Of a stretch of 52,652 nucleotides of DNA, positions 32,921 through 40,845 are shown piece after piece. Origin of the DNA: JAXGXJ01 sp040772905. GTDB lineage: Bacteria > Actinomycetota > Thermoleophilia > RBG-16-64-13. Positions within the stretch are counted from its first letter, which is position 1. Each line of letters opens with the position of its first letter. The position numbers and the translations under genes were made by a program. Where the stretch lies: positions 1 to 52,652 of the forward strand of contig JAXGXJ010000026.1 in the NCBI GenBank assembly GCA_040772905.1, written 5' to 3'. The notes below the pieces were generated by a model that saw only the letters and a program-made list of their open reading frames with translations, ran no database searches and was not told where the DNA came from.

Positions 32921-34026
32921 TTGGCGAGACGAGGGGAAAACATCTACAAGAGAAAGGACGGACGCTACGAAGGCAGATTTATCCGCGGCTATCAATCGGG
33001 GAATAAGCCCATTTGGGGATATGTCTATGGCAAGCACTATTACGATGTCAGAAAACGGTTGATCCAAAAAAAGATGGAAACAACCTGGAATCCCATTACA
33101 ATAAAACAGCATGGTTCGGGGCGGTTTGAAGATTGGTTCACCTACTGGCTCGACACCAGCGTAAAGCCCAAAGTAAAGGTTTCTACCTACGCGTGCTATC
33201 AAACCATCGCCAACAAGCATATCTTGCCTTGCTATGGAAAGCTTTTGCTTACCCGGATAACGGCCAAGGAGGCCGACATCATGCCGGAAAGGATGCAAGC
33301 GGCCGGCTTGTCTTCCGGCACATGCAAAAGCGCGTACAGGTTATTCAGGGCAGCCGTCGAAGCGGCCCATGCGGAGCACCTTATATTGGACAACCCCGTT
33401 CAAAAGAAGGTATTTCGGAAAGAGAAGGGGCATAAGGCCCGCGTCCTGACCGTCTCCGAGCAGGAGAAAGTAACCCGGTACGCCTCGGAGCAATCTGAAT
33501 TTCCCACGCTGATAGCGCTGTATGCGGGGCTGCGCGTGGGAGAGGTATGCGCGCTGCTATCAATTGGGAAGAACGGTCGTTGACGGTACGCGCGACGGCG
33601 CAGCGCGTCAGCGCACACGCAAACGGCAGCGCGCGGAAGACGGAACTTGTGGTTACCCCGCCCAAGACCGCAGAATCGGTGCGGACAATTCCAGTCCCCA
33701 ATTTTATTATCGAGCAGCTTCATGCCCTGTTTCATCGGAGCAAATCAAGGGCCTTTCTGTTCGGCACCGAAGAAAAACCCGCCGATCCCAGGCTGGTTCA
33801 GAAGCACTGCAAAAATATGGCGCAGGCTTTGGGGCTGCAGGGCGTGCATTTTCATACCTTCAGGCACAGCTATGCGACGAGGTTGCTGGAAATGGGCGTT
33901 GACATCAAAACCGTAAGCTCTTTGCTTGGCCACAGCTCCGTGCAGACCACGATGAGTTTTTATGCCCACAGCACGCCGGAGCATCAGCGGCAGGCGGTCA
34001 TAAAATTGGAGCGCTTTGCCATTTAA
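32921..34026 (+). pseudogene. Tyrosine integrase interrupted by a frameshift
   Basis: A TTG start at 32921 behind GGGGAGGG opens a phage-type tyrosine recombinase: AP2-like N-terminus (R-R-G-E-N-I-Y-K-R-K-D-G-R-Y), a SAM-like core-binding domain, then G-L-R-V-G-E-V-C-A-L with the first catalytic arginine. The frame ends at 33583, while the rest (I-N-W-E-E-R-S-L-T-V to the H-x-x-R motif H-T-F-R-H, L-G-H-S-S, and the nucleophile region F-Y-A-H-S) continues in another frame to 34026. The usual R-W-x-D between C-A-L and I-N-W is missing, so a deletion of about 10-13 bp at 33553 explains the shift. All other catalytic residues survive, so the loss is recent. Confidence 0.85.
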
Positions 34027-34352
34027 CATCAATCCCAAACATGCACACACCGCCGCGGCAGCCTTTTGGGCGCGCCGCTGCTTCGCCTTCCTTCAGCGCA
34101 GCCGCCGCGTTCCGGCTCCCTGCGCCGCTATGAATTCAGCAATATTTTAATGTAGGTTCCCCGCCGCCGCTGGGATCTTCCAGGCTTCGGCCGGTCCGTT
34201 CTCCATAAAAGAGATAGGCCGTCAAACACCGTCAAGCACCGAAGGAAAACCCATGGCAGGCACGGAAATTTGAAAGCATTCGGAAATCATTTGTTTTGCG
34301 AATTACCCGTTTATGAAGCACACATGACCGCGCGTCTTCCTTTTTCATTTAT

Positions 34353-34397
34353 ATCATGTTTTCGGAATCCGGAGAACGTTGGAATATGAAACATGAT
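34353..34397. repeat. Inverted repeat ATCATGTTT / AAACATGAT
   Basis: Two perfect 9-bp arms (34353-34361 and 34389-34397) enclose 27 bases in A+T-rich DNA. It may be a binding site left from a mobile element. No function is known. Confidence 0.4.
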
Positions 34398-34836
34398 CAT
34401 CTTCCGAAAGCATGCGGTTTCGCAGACAAGATCCATCCGCATCATGACTGAATCGCCTTATAAGGTTGAGATGGCTTTTTAAATTTCGCATCTCCGGAGG
34501 AATCCGAATGAAATAACCGCCGTCGATAAATTTCAGACAAAACGCTGCGCCGTCTTTGAAAACCTCTTATTCCATGAAAAATTCCAACGTCAAAAATTTT
34601 TGCAGCGCTCAATTTATATTGCATCTGTCAAGATTCATATCCTCTCAATCCATACGTATATTTAATGGTATTCTTTTTATAATCATCTGTCAACACAGCA
34701 CGCACTCTGTTGAAGTGTAAATTTTCGGGTAATTTACCTGACGTTCTAAGATTATAAGCTTTCTTTTGGTTATTAAAAATATTATTTTGCGACTTTGTGT
34801 GGGGAAAATGAATTTTGCAGACCTAGAGCGCTTTGA

Positions 34837-34865
34837 GCCGCCCTCCAGAGTCTCCGGAGGGCGGC
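34837..34865. terminator. GC-rich hairpin near the end of the catabolic operon
   Basis: A perfect 10-bp stem (gccgccctcc at 34837-34846, ggagggcggc at 34856-34865) has a T-run only on the plus strand (tttta). It lies 40 bp beyond the stop of the minus-strand aldolase gene, so it may end that operon despite the missing U-tract, or block transcription arriving from the integrase side. Confidence 0.6.
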
Positions 34866-34905
34866 TTTTATGGTTTGGATACCGCCGGGCGGCGCCGCTT
34901 TGGAA

Positions 34906-35823
34906 CTATCCCAGGGATGCGCCCAACCGGCGGGCCATCCTGTCGAGGGCGGCCACCTCGTCGCGGAAGGTGTCGGTCATCTCCGCCTCGCTTCGCACGC
35001 GGCTGTGAAGGGTCATGTTCAGCCCCTCGAGGGCGCTCACGTGGTACTTGGCGTTCACCGGATAGCACTGGCGCTCGATCAGCGCCGCCACGCTCAGAAA
35101 ATCGCTGACGCGCGCGGCGTCCGGATGCCCGGTGTGGCCGCACAGCCAATGATAGAGCGCCGGGTGGAAGTTGGCCATTACACCGCTGTACCCCGCCGCG
35201 CCGTCGCGGAGCGAGGCGAGCAGCGTGGTACTGTTGGCGTTGTACAGCTTCATGACGCTCCCGGCAAGGACCCCTGTGCGCGCCCGGATGAGCGCGGCGT
35301 CGCAGCAGGTGTCCTTCATAAAGCAGAAGCGCCCGGTACCCGCCGCCCAGGCCAGGTTCTCCGTCGACACGAGCCGCTTGTACGGATAGGGACACTCGTA
35401 AAGCCCCAGCGGCAGATCCCCGGGCAGCGCCTCCATCAGCCGCCGGGTGCGCTCGCGCCACAATCCGTCCGACTCGTCCTCGCCCGCCATCCGGTTGGTG
35501 ATGAGGATGAGCGCCTGAACGCCGGTGCGGCTCATGGCGCGCAGCTCGTCAATTTGCGCCTGCTCCGCATCCGAGATGTGCCCGGAGGCGATCACCGGCA
35601 CGCGGCCGGCCGCGGCGCGAACCACCACTTCCGCGGCGCGCACGCGCTCCGCCAGCGACAGAAAAAACATCTCGCTGGATTGGCATACGGCAAAGAGCCC
35701 GGAAGCGCCCTGGCGGATGTACCAGTCGGTCAGCGCGGCGAGGGCCGCCTCGTCCAGCGCGTTTAGCCGGGTGAACGGGGTCAGCATGACGGGCCAGACG
35801 CCGCCGGGGAACGTATTCATCAT
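34906..35823 (-). CDS. DHDPS/NAL-family aldolase (class I, canonical residues)
   Basis: A 305-residue TIM-barrel aldolase of the dihydrodipicolinate synthase / N-acetylneuraminate lyase family. The start has AAGGAG seven bases upstream. It begins with V-W-P-V-M-L-T-P-F-T, the substrate-binding N-terminus. The Schiff-base lysine is in F-C-F-M-K-D-T near 166-172 and the partner tyrosine in L-G-L-Y-E-C-P near 137-143. The T-T motif usual in DHDPS is replaced by Q-S-S-E-M-F near 48-53, pointing away from lysine synthesis to a catabolic aldolase. It is the last gene of the ABC-transporter operon, so it likely cleaves an imported keto-deoxy sugar acid; the substrate is unknown. Confidence 0.85.
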   Translation of the reverse strand: MMNTFPGGVWPVMLTPFTRLNALDEAALAALTDWYIRQGASGLFAVCQSSEMFFLSLAERVRAAEVVVRAAAGRVPVIASGHISDAEQAQIDELRAMSRTGVQALILITNRMAGEDESDGLWRERTRRLMEALPGDLPLGLYECPYPYKRLVSTENLAWAAGTGRFCFMKDTCCDAALIRARTGVLAGSVMKLYNANSTTLLASLRDGAAGYSGVMANFHPALYHWLCGHTGHPDAARVSDFLSVAALIERQCYPVNAKYHVSALEGLNMTLHSRVRSEAEMTDTFRDEVAALDRMARRLGASLG

Positions 35824-35835
35824 GTCAAATCTCCT

Positions 35836-36516
35836 TCATTTATGCCCGTGTCCGTTCAGGCCGCCGCGCGCGGCGGGGCCCGGCTCAAAAAGGCCCTTTA
35901 CCGCCCGCGCGACGGCCTCGCCCAGGCGAAGGTGGTCTTTTTCGTCCAGGTGCAGGCTGTCCGCATCGGACGCGGCGGCAAAGTCCCCCGCGTTCAGAAA
36001 GTGCGCCCCCTTCAGGCGGGCGACGCGCGCATACTCCGCCCCGAACCGGAGGGATTCCCGGTAGGTGTCGATTTCCGGGTTTCGGAAATTGTACCGGGGC
36101 CCCCGGTCTGCGATGCCGGGGCCGAAGGGCGCGGGCGCCAGCAGCAGCACGGCGGCCTCCGGGCGCGCGGCGCGGGCCGCCTCGATCAGCTGGCCGGCGC
36201 CCTCGGCGGCCATGCGCGCGGTGGCGTTATACACGCGCTTCAGGTCGTTGGCGCCCAGTGCGAGGATCACGAGGTCCGGCCCGGCCCGCAGGATGGCCGC
36301 GGGCAGCTGCCTGAGGCCGTTTTTGCCGTCCTCCTCCGGGTCGTCCCGCACGGTGGTGCGCCCGTTGACGCCGTCCTCCACCACCCGGTAGCCGCCGCCC
36401 AGATGTGCGGCCAGCACGCCCGGCCAGCGCTTTTCCCGGTCATGACGCGCGCCGGTTCCCGGCACGAAGCCCCAGGTGTTGGAATCGCCAAAGCAGAGGA
36501 TCGTGCGTTCCATCAT
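35836..36516 (-). CDS. SGNH/GDSL-family hydrolase (esterase)
   Basis: A 226-residue cytosolic hydrolase whose start ATG at 36516 overlaps the upstream aldolase stop (ATGATGG); the longer frame to 36561 is rejected. The SGNH blocks are present: C-F-G-D-S-N-T-W-G near 7-15 with the nucleophile serine, V-N-G-R-T-T, G-A-N-D-L near 88-92, and D-S-L-H-L-D near 194-199 with the catalytic Asp-His. Family members remove acyl groups from lipids, sugars or peptides. In this operon it probably removes an O-acetyl group from the imported sugar before the aldolases act, which is inference. No signal peptide, so it acts inside the cell. Confidence 0.85.
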   Translation of the reverse strand: MMERTILCFGDSNTWGFVPGTGARHDREKRWPGVLAAHLGGGYRVVEDGVNGRTTVRDDPEEDGKNGLRQLPAAILRAGPDLVILALGANDLKRVYNATARMAAEGAGQLIEAARAARPEAAVLLLAPAPFGPGIADRGPRYNFRNPEIDTYRESLRFGAEYARVARLKGAHFLNAGDFAAASDADSLHLDEKDHLRLGEAVARAVKGLFEPGPAARGGLNGHGHK

Positions 36517-37433
36517 TTCACCAGCCCGATTTTGTTTTCCGCGATGCGCGCGGCGATCCACTCAAACTCCCGCAGCACCACATCGCTCACCGGCTGGGTC
36601 TCGTCCGGGAACAGCAGCGCCGCATTGGCGACGAATCCGCGCTTTTTGAGCATGTACTTCAGCATGGCGTTGGGGTTCATGTTGAAAAGCTCCAGATACG
36701 GCAGAAGCGACGTGTAGTAGGTGTGTACCGCGCCGTCCACATCCCCCCGAAGCCAGGCGCGGATCACCGCGCCATGGATCTCCGACGCCTCGGTGCCGGT
36801 CATGAAGGCGGTCAGCCCCTGACGCAGCAGCTGGATCATGTGGAACCCGCCCGCGCCGCCGATGATCTGGACGCGGTCCTTCGCCGCCGCGAGCAGCGCG
36901 CAGGTGCGGGACAGAAAATCCGGCCCCTCCGTCTTGGCGTACCCCACGGTGGGCACCTCGTCGATCAGGCGGAGCATGAAGTCCGCGGTGTACTGATCCG
37001 CCGAAGCGCCGGTGTCCTGCACGATGATGGGCAGCGCCACCTCCTGGGAGAGGGCATGGTAGTAGTCAAACAGCTGGCGCTGGTCGATCCGCCCGAAGAC
37101 GGGCGAGCACACCATCAGCATGTCGGCGCCGAGCTTTTCCGCGATCCGGGCGTTTTCGATGGATTGCCGGAGCGAGAGCGACGTGTTGCCCACAAAGACG
37201 GGCACCCGGCCGCCCACCCGCTCCACCAGCGTGGCGATGAGCGTTTCCCTGTCCTTCTGGCTCACCTTGTGGTATTCCGACGCGCCGCCCAAGTGGCCGA
37301 TGGCCGCCGCGCCGTTGCCCATCAGGTAGTCGATCAGCCGAAGCTGGCTGGCCACGTCGATTTCGCCCTCCGGCGTGATGGTGGTGGGCAGGATGGGCAT
37401 CTGCCCGCGAAAGACCGGGTATCCGTTCTTCAT
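36513..37433 (-). CDS. DHDPS/NAL-family aldolase or dehydratase lacking the usual tyrosine
   Basis: A 306-residue TIM-barrel protein of the DHDPS/NAL family. The Schiff-base lysine is in V-G-Y-A-K-T-E-G near 161-168. Where canonical members have the Y-N-x-P catalytic tyrosine, this protein has I-I-V-Q-D-T-G-A-S near 136-144, so the tyrosine is replaced by glutamine. A comparable Q-D occurs in some sugar-acid dehydratase-like branches. It is quite different from the second aldolase in the operon, so the two are not a recent duplication. It is preceded by a GC-rich hairpin and overlaps the esterase gene. Likely a sugar-acid lyase or dehydratase; the substrate is unknown. Confidence 0.82.
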   Translation of the reverse strand: MKNGYPVFRGQMPILPTTITPEGEIDVASQLRLIDYLMGNGAAAIGHLGGASEYHKVSQKDRETLIATLVERVGGRVPVFVGNTSLSLRQSIENARIAEKLGADMLMVCSPVFGRIDQRQLFDYYHALSQEVALPIIVQDTGASADQYTADFMLRLIDEVPTVGYAKTEGPDFLSRTCALLAAAKDRVQIIGGAGGFHMIQLLRQGLTAFMTGTEASEIHGAVIRAWLRGDVDGAVHTYYTSLLPYLELFNMNPNAMLKYMLKKRGFVANAALLFPDETQPVSDVVLREFEWIAARIAENKIGLVK

Positions 37434-37449
37434 CGTTTGGCTCCTTCCG

Positions 37450-37470
37450 GGGCCCGCCTCGCGCGGGCCC
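37450..37470 (-). promoter_or_regulatory. Intercistronic hairpin
   Basis: An 8-bp stem (gggcccgc at 37450-37457, gcgggccc at 37463-37470) with a five-base loop fills the gap between the permease and the aldolase gene. There is no T-run. It probably tunes relative mRNA amounts rather than ending transcription. Confidence 0.6.
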
Positions 37471-37472
37471 GA

Positions 37473-38318
37473 TTATCCCTTGACCGCGCCGGCGATGAGG
37501 CTCTGCTGCACCTGCTTGTTCAGGAAGATATAGATCAGCACCGTGGGGATGGTTGCCACCATCAGCCCCGCGCCGATGGGGCCCCACTGGACGCCGAAGT
37601 CCGCCACCATGGTCTTGATGCCCACCGTCAGCGTCTTGTACTGCTGCTTGCTGATGAAGGTGACGGCAAACATCAATTCGTTCCACGCGGACAGGAAGGT
37701 AAAGATCGACACGGTGGCCAGCGCCGGACGCATCAGCGGAAGGATAATCCGGACCATGATGCCGTAGATGTTGCAGCCGTCGATGCAGGCGGATTCCTCC
37801 ATTTCGTAGGGGATGTCCGCCATGAAGCCGGAGAACATCAAAATGGCCATGGGGATGGCAAAGGCCGTATAGGGAATGATCAGCGCCCAGTAGCTGTTGA
37901 CCATGCCCAGCGTGCGCAGGATCAGGAAGATGGGCAGAAGCGACGCGTGGATCGGGATGGTCAGCCCCAGCATGAAAAGGCTGCTGGACGCGCCGCGCAG
38001 CTTCCAGCGCATCCGGATCATGGCGTAGGAGGCCATCAGCGCGAACAGCAGTGTCAAGAGGATCGTGGTGCCCGTGACCAGCACGCTGTTGCCCAGGTAA
38101 AGGCCCACCTTGGCGTCCGACAGCGCGACGGAGTAGTTGGAAAACAGCCAGTCGCGGGGCAGGCCAATGGGGTTTGAGGAGAAGATCTCGTCGTTTGTCT
38201 TCAGGGAAAACGACGCCAGCCAGTACAGCGGGAAGATCTGGATCAGCATCCACAGCCCCAGGAAGGCCTGTAGAAGGATGCCGGGCAGATGGATTCGCCC
38301 TTCTTTCTTTGCCGTCAT
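37473..38318 (-). CDS. Sugar ABC transporter permease, MalG type
   Basis: A 281-residue permease starting at ATG 38318; the preceding stop region supplies GGAGGAA, and the longer frame to 38363 lies inside the upstream gene. It has six membrane helices and the cytoplasmic EAA loop (E-E-S-A-C-I-D-G-C with I-I-L-P-L-M-R-P near 185-210), which docks on the ATPase. The C-terminal L-I-A-G-A-V-K-G is the standard ending of MalG-type permeases. It works with the MalF-type permease five bases upstream and the binding protein. No ATPase gene is in the window, so a shared multi-sugar ATPase encoded elsewhere is expected. Confidence 0.92.
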   Translation of the reverse strand: MTAKKEGRIHLPGILLQAFLGLWMLIQIFPLYWLASFSLKTNDEIFSSNPIGLPRDWLFSNYSVALSDAKVGLYLGNSVLVTGTTILLTLLFALMASYAMIRMRWKLRGASSSLFMLGLTIPIHASLLPIFLILRTLGMVNSYWALIIPYTAFAIPMAILMFSGFMADIPYEMEESACIDGCNIYGIMVRIILPLMRPALATVSIFTFLSAWNELMFAVTFISKQQYKTLTVGIKTMVADFGVQWGPIGAGLMVATIPTVLIYIFLNKQVQQSLIAGAVKG

Positions 38319-38322
38319 CGCG

Positions 38323-39201
38323 CTATTCCTCCACCCTGACGCTCTTCCGAATGAGGTAGGCAAACAGAAAGCATTCCAGTATGATGAACACCGCCATCGC
38401 GCTGCCGTAGCCGTACAGGTTCCGGCGGAAGATGGTCGTCACCATCAGCGTGCTGGGCACCTCCGTGGCGCGGGCGGGGCCGCCGCCGGTCATGATGTAG
38501 ACCAGGTCGAACATCTTCAGCGCCCCGACCACCGCGAAGATCAGGCAGACGCGGATCATGGGCTTGATGAGGGGGATGATGATCCTCAGCGAGGCCTGGA
38601 CGAAGCCCGCGCCGTCGATCCGGGCGGCTTCGGAAATTTCGGGGGAAATGGTCTTGATCGCGGCGTACATCAAAAGCATGTGGTAGCCGATGAACTGCCA
38701 CACCAGCGCGACAAACACGCAGCCCATGGCCGTCTTGGGGTTGGCCAGCCAGGCGTTTGTCCAGCTGTGCAGGCCCAGGAAGTTGAGAAGGCGGTTCAGG
38801 ATGCCGTACTGCATGTCGTACACCCGCATCCACAGCTGGCCCGTCACCACGGTGGAGATCAGCACCGGGACGAAGAACACGGTGATGTAGAGCTTTTCGC
38901 CCTTGACACCGGAGGCGAGGATCAGCGCAAAGATCAGCGCGATGGGCAGCTGGATGAAGACCGCGCACAGCGCATAGGTGAAGGAATTCACGGCCGCGGC
39001 CATGAAGCCCTCCTTGGCGTCGGTGAACAGGCGCACAAAGTTGTCCAGCCCCACAAAGGTTCCGGCGGACATGCCGTTCCAGTCCAGCAGGCTGTAGCGG
39101 GCGGACATGAGGATCGGCAGGATGATCACGCCCAAAAACAGCGCCGTGGCCGGCAGCATAAACAGAATGATCGCCTTTTTGTCCCGAAGCAGCTTGTCCA
39201 T
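38323..39201 (-). CDS. Sugar ABC transporter permease, MalF type
   Basis: A 292-residue permease with six membrane helices, beginning M-D-K-L-L-R-D-K-K-A-I-I-L-F-M-L-P-A. The EAA loop is E-A-A-R-I-D-G-A-G-F with I-I-I-P-L-I-K-P near 191-215. It pairs with the MalG-type permease downstream to form the membrane channel of a CUT1 carbohydrate importer. The gene follows a long GC-rich hairpin that separates it from the binding-protein gene. Confidence 0.92.
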   Translation of the reverse strand: MDKLLRDKKAIILFMLPATALFLGVIILPILMSARYSLLDWNGMSAGTFVGLDNFVRLFTDAKEGFMAAAVNSFTYALCAVFIQLPIALIFALILASGVKGEKLYITVFFVPVLISTVVTGQLWMRVYDMQYGILNRLLNFLGLHSWTNAWLANPKTAMGCVFVALVWQFIGYHMLLMYAAIKTISPEISEAARIDGAGFVQASLRIIIPLIKPMIRVCLIFAVVGALKMFDLVYIMTGGGPARATEVPSTLMVTTIFRRNLYGYGSAMAVFIILECFLFAYLIRKSVRVEE

Positions 39202-39221
39202 TGCGTTCCTCCCGCGCGGAT

Positions 39222-39262
39222 GCCGGCGCCCGCCCGGGCCCGATGGCCCGGGCGGTGCCGGC
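39222..39262 (-). promoter_or_regulatory. Long intercistronic stem-loop between binding protein and permease
   Basis: An almost perfect GC-rich inverted repeat (gccggc...cgcccgggcc facing ggcccgggcg...gccggc) occupies 41 bp between the two genes. Hairpins at this place are common in sugar ABC operons, where they protect the upstream binding-protein mRNA and lower permease expression. No T-run is present. Confidence 0.7.
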
Positions 39263-39273
39263 GCGTCGTCCGG

Positions 39274-40563
39274 TTATGTATTCTGGTTGATGGCGTTCAT
39301 GTTTTCAATGTACTGCTCGGGCGTGATCGCGCCGATCAGAAGGCTCTGCAGGCTCTGGTAGAACTGTTCCACGTCCACACCGGTCAGCACAAAGTCGGTG
39401 GCGTTGGTCAGCGACGTGGCCTTGCCGGTGTATTCTACCATCTTCTTGAACAGCGGCTTCATGTCCGCGGTGTCGGCCTCGGAGATGGTGTAGGCGGGAA
39501 GGCCGGTGCCCCGCTCGTAGATGCCCTTGGCGAAGGCGTAGCACATGTCCTGCATCACCATGGTCATGAACTCGGGGTACTCGGTGTCGGCGTTCACGTA
39601 GAACGCGTCGCCCACGCCGCCGATGATGCTGGAGGTGTCGCTCGCCGCGCCGTCCCAGGCGGGCATGGGCAGGATTTCAATGTCGTCGGGGTTGACGCTG
39701 GAGGAATCCATGTAGTACTGGGCGACCACCCAGTTGCCGTGGAAGTACATGGGGATCTTGCCGTTGAACACGTCCACCTCGGACTCATCTCGGCTCATGC
39801 CGGCGGCGGCGGGCGAGAAGGCGCCCAGGTCGATCAGCTCCTTGAGCTTGTTGACGCCCTCCAGGAATTCCGGCGCGGAGTAGTCCGTCTTCTTCATCAG
39901 CGCGTTGGTCACGGCCTCGGGGCCGGCGGCGCGCAGCTGGATGGAATCGTAGTAGATGCCCAGGGTGGAATAGTCCTTCGCGCCCAGCGCCATGGGCACG
40001 ACGCCCTTTTCCTTGAAGTACTTGACGGCGGTGACCAGCTTGTCCCAGTCGGTGGGCAGCTCCAGGCCCGCCTCCTCAAACATGGGCCGGTTGACGAACA
40101 GCGCGGGCGTGGTGATGCCCATCGGCAGGCCGTACACCTTGCCGTCAAAGGTCATGTTGTCCGTGGTGCCGGGAAGCAGCTTGGCCTTGAAGTCGTCGGT
40201 CATGTACTCGTCCAGCGCCAAGAGCTTTCCGCCCTCCACAAAGGGCTGCATAAAGCCCAGCGACCAGCCGCGGGCGATGTCCGGCGCTTCGCCGGCGGCG
40301 TAGGCCGTGGCCAGCTTGATCTTGTAGGATTCAAAATCGGTGGAGTCCTGCTCGATGGTGATGTCGTACTTGTCCTCCAGGAAGGCCACCACCTCGTCCA
40401 CGATGGGCTTGTTGGGGTGGTTGGCCGCGCCCCAGGTGTGCCAGAAGGTGATGGTCTTGGGGTGGTCGGCAGTGGCGGCCTCCGCCAGAGCGCCCGGCAG
40501 AGAGCCCGTCAGGAGACTGAGCGCGAGAAGCAGGGTGAGCGTCAGGGAGATCAGGCGCTTCAT
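39274..40563 (-). CDS. Extracellular sugar-binding protein (solute-binding family 1)
   Basis: A 429-residue secreted protein with signal peptide M-K-R-L-I-S-L-T-L-T-L-L-L-A-L-S and likely cleavage after A-L-A near residue 28; no lipobox cysteine. It has the SBP_bac_1 pattern: I-T-F-W-H-T-W-G near 39-46 at the mature N-terminus, then F-E-S-Y-K-I-K-L-A-T-A-Y-A-A-G-E-A-P-D-I near 102-121, and Y-G-L-P-M-G near 168-173. AGGAGG is well spaced from the ATG. First gene of the operon, with its own promoter and a divergent IclR gene. The lack of an N-terminal cysteine is unusual for a Gram-positive binding protein, which normally is lipid-anchored; a further look at the start would be worthwhile. Confidence 0.9.
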   Translation of the reverse strand: MKRLISLTLTLLLALSLLTGSLPGALAEAATADHPKTITFWHTWGAANHPNKPIVDEVVAFLEDKYDITIEQDSTDFESYKIKLATAYAAGEAPDIARGWSLGFMQPFVEGGKLLALDEYMTDDFKAKLLPGTTDNMTFDGKVYGLPMGITTPALFVNRPMFEEAGLELPTDWDKLVTAVKYFKEKGVVPMALGAKDYSTLGIYYDSIQLRAAGPEAVTNALMKKTDYSAPEFLEGVNKLKELIDLGAFSPAAAGMSRDESEVDVFNGKIPMYFHGNWVVAQYYMDSSSVNPDDIEILPMPAWDGAASDTSSIIGGVGDAFYVNADTEYPEFMTMVMQDMCYAFAKGIYERGTGLPAYTISEADTADMKPLFKKMVEYTGKATSLTNATDFVLTGVDVEQFYQSLQSLLIGAITPEQYIENMNAINQNT

Positions 40564-40597
40564 TGGGTCATTCCTCCTATTCCATAATGGTGAACGT

Positions 40598-40617
40598 TGT
40601 TCCTCTTTTTGGGAACA
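40598..40617. promoter_or_regulatory. Candidate operator TGTTCC-n8-GGAACA
   Basis: Perfect 6-bp arms (40598-40603 and 40612-40617) lie between the binding-protein promoter and its start codon. A half-site (gaac-gtt-gttc) overlaps. The position suits control by the divergent IclR protein, though this is inference. Confidence 0.45.
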
Positions 40618-40688
40618 GAGTGACGTCGGTCGGGCAGGATCTGGCCAATGTTTTGTAAAAAACAGCCGCGATTCTTTACATCGACCCT

Positions 40689-40718
40689 ACTGTATCACAA
40701 TTCAGGAAGCCCAGTCAA
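40689..40718 (-). promoter_or_regulatory. Promoter of the sugar ABC operon
   Basis: TTGACT (40718-40713) and TACAGT (40694-40689) are 18 bp apart on the minus strand, with the operator candidate downstream in the 5' leader. Good -35 box, moderate -10 box. Confidence 0.65.
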
Positions 40719-40792
40719 TAAAATATGTATAAGTTTCTTTATGAATGAACGCCGAAAAGATTGATGAACTGAACATAAGAAACAGAACGGTG

Positions 40793-40821
40793 TTTACACA
40801 TACAGAACGCATTGCTATAAT
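40793..40821 (+). promoter_or_regulatory. Promoter of the IclR regulator gene
   Basis: TTTACA (40793-40798) and a perfect TATAAT (40816-40821) are 17 bp apart. AGGAGG at 40831-40836 and the ATG at 40846 follow. It is a strong vegetative-type promoter. Confidence 0.8.
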
Positions 40822-40845
40822 AAGGGCGAGAGGAGGCACTGACAC

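Larger units (their letters stand above)
34027..34905. other. 879-bp gene-free stretch after the integrase
   Basis: No open frame has a credible start. The part near the integrase is GC-rich, while 34260-34800 is strikingly A+T-rich compared with the flanking DNA, as expected for the end of an integrated element. It contains a 9-bp-armed inverted repeat (34353-34397) and a strong hairpin (34837-34865). I looked for a tRNA or attachment site and found none. Confidence 0.5.

Noticed and set aside
33547..34026. Integrase C-terminal frame as a separate gene starting at 33547
   Set aside because: It has no ribosome binding site and begins in the middle of a conserved domain; it is the second half of a frameshifted gene.
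34027..34905. tRNA gene or attachment site next to the integrase
   Set aside because: I looked for cloverleaf arms and a T-loop motif and found none; no repeat of integrase-proximal sequence was seen at the far end.
38137..40587. Plus-strand open frame of 816 codons antisense to the permease and binding-protein genes
   Set aside because: It lies opposite three genes with clear families. Its translation is rich in H, Q, G and V, as expected for the complement of GC-rich codons, and it has no ribosome binding site.
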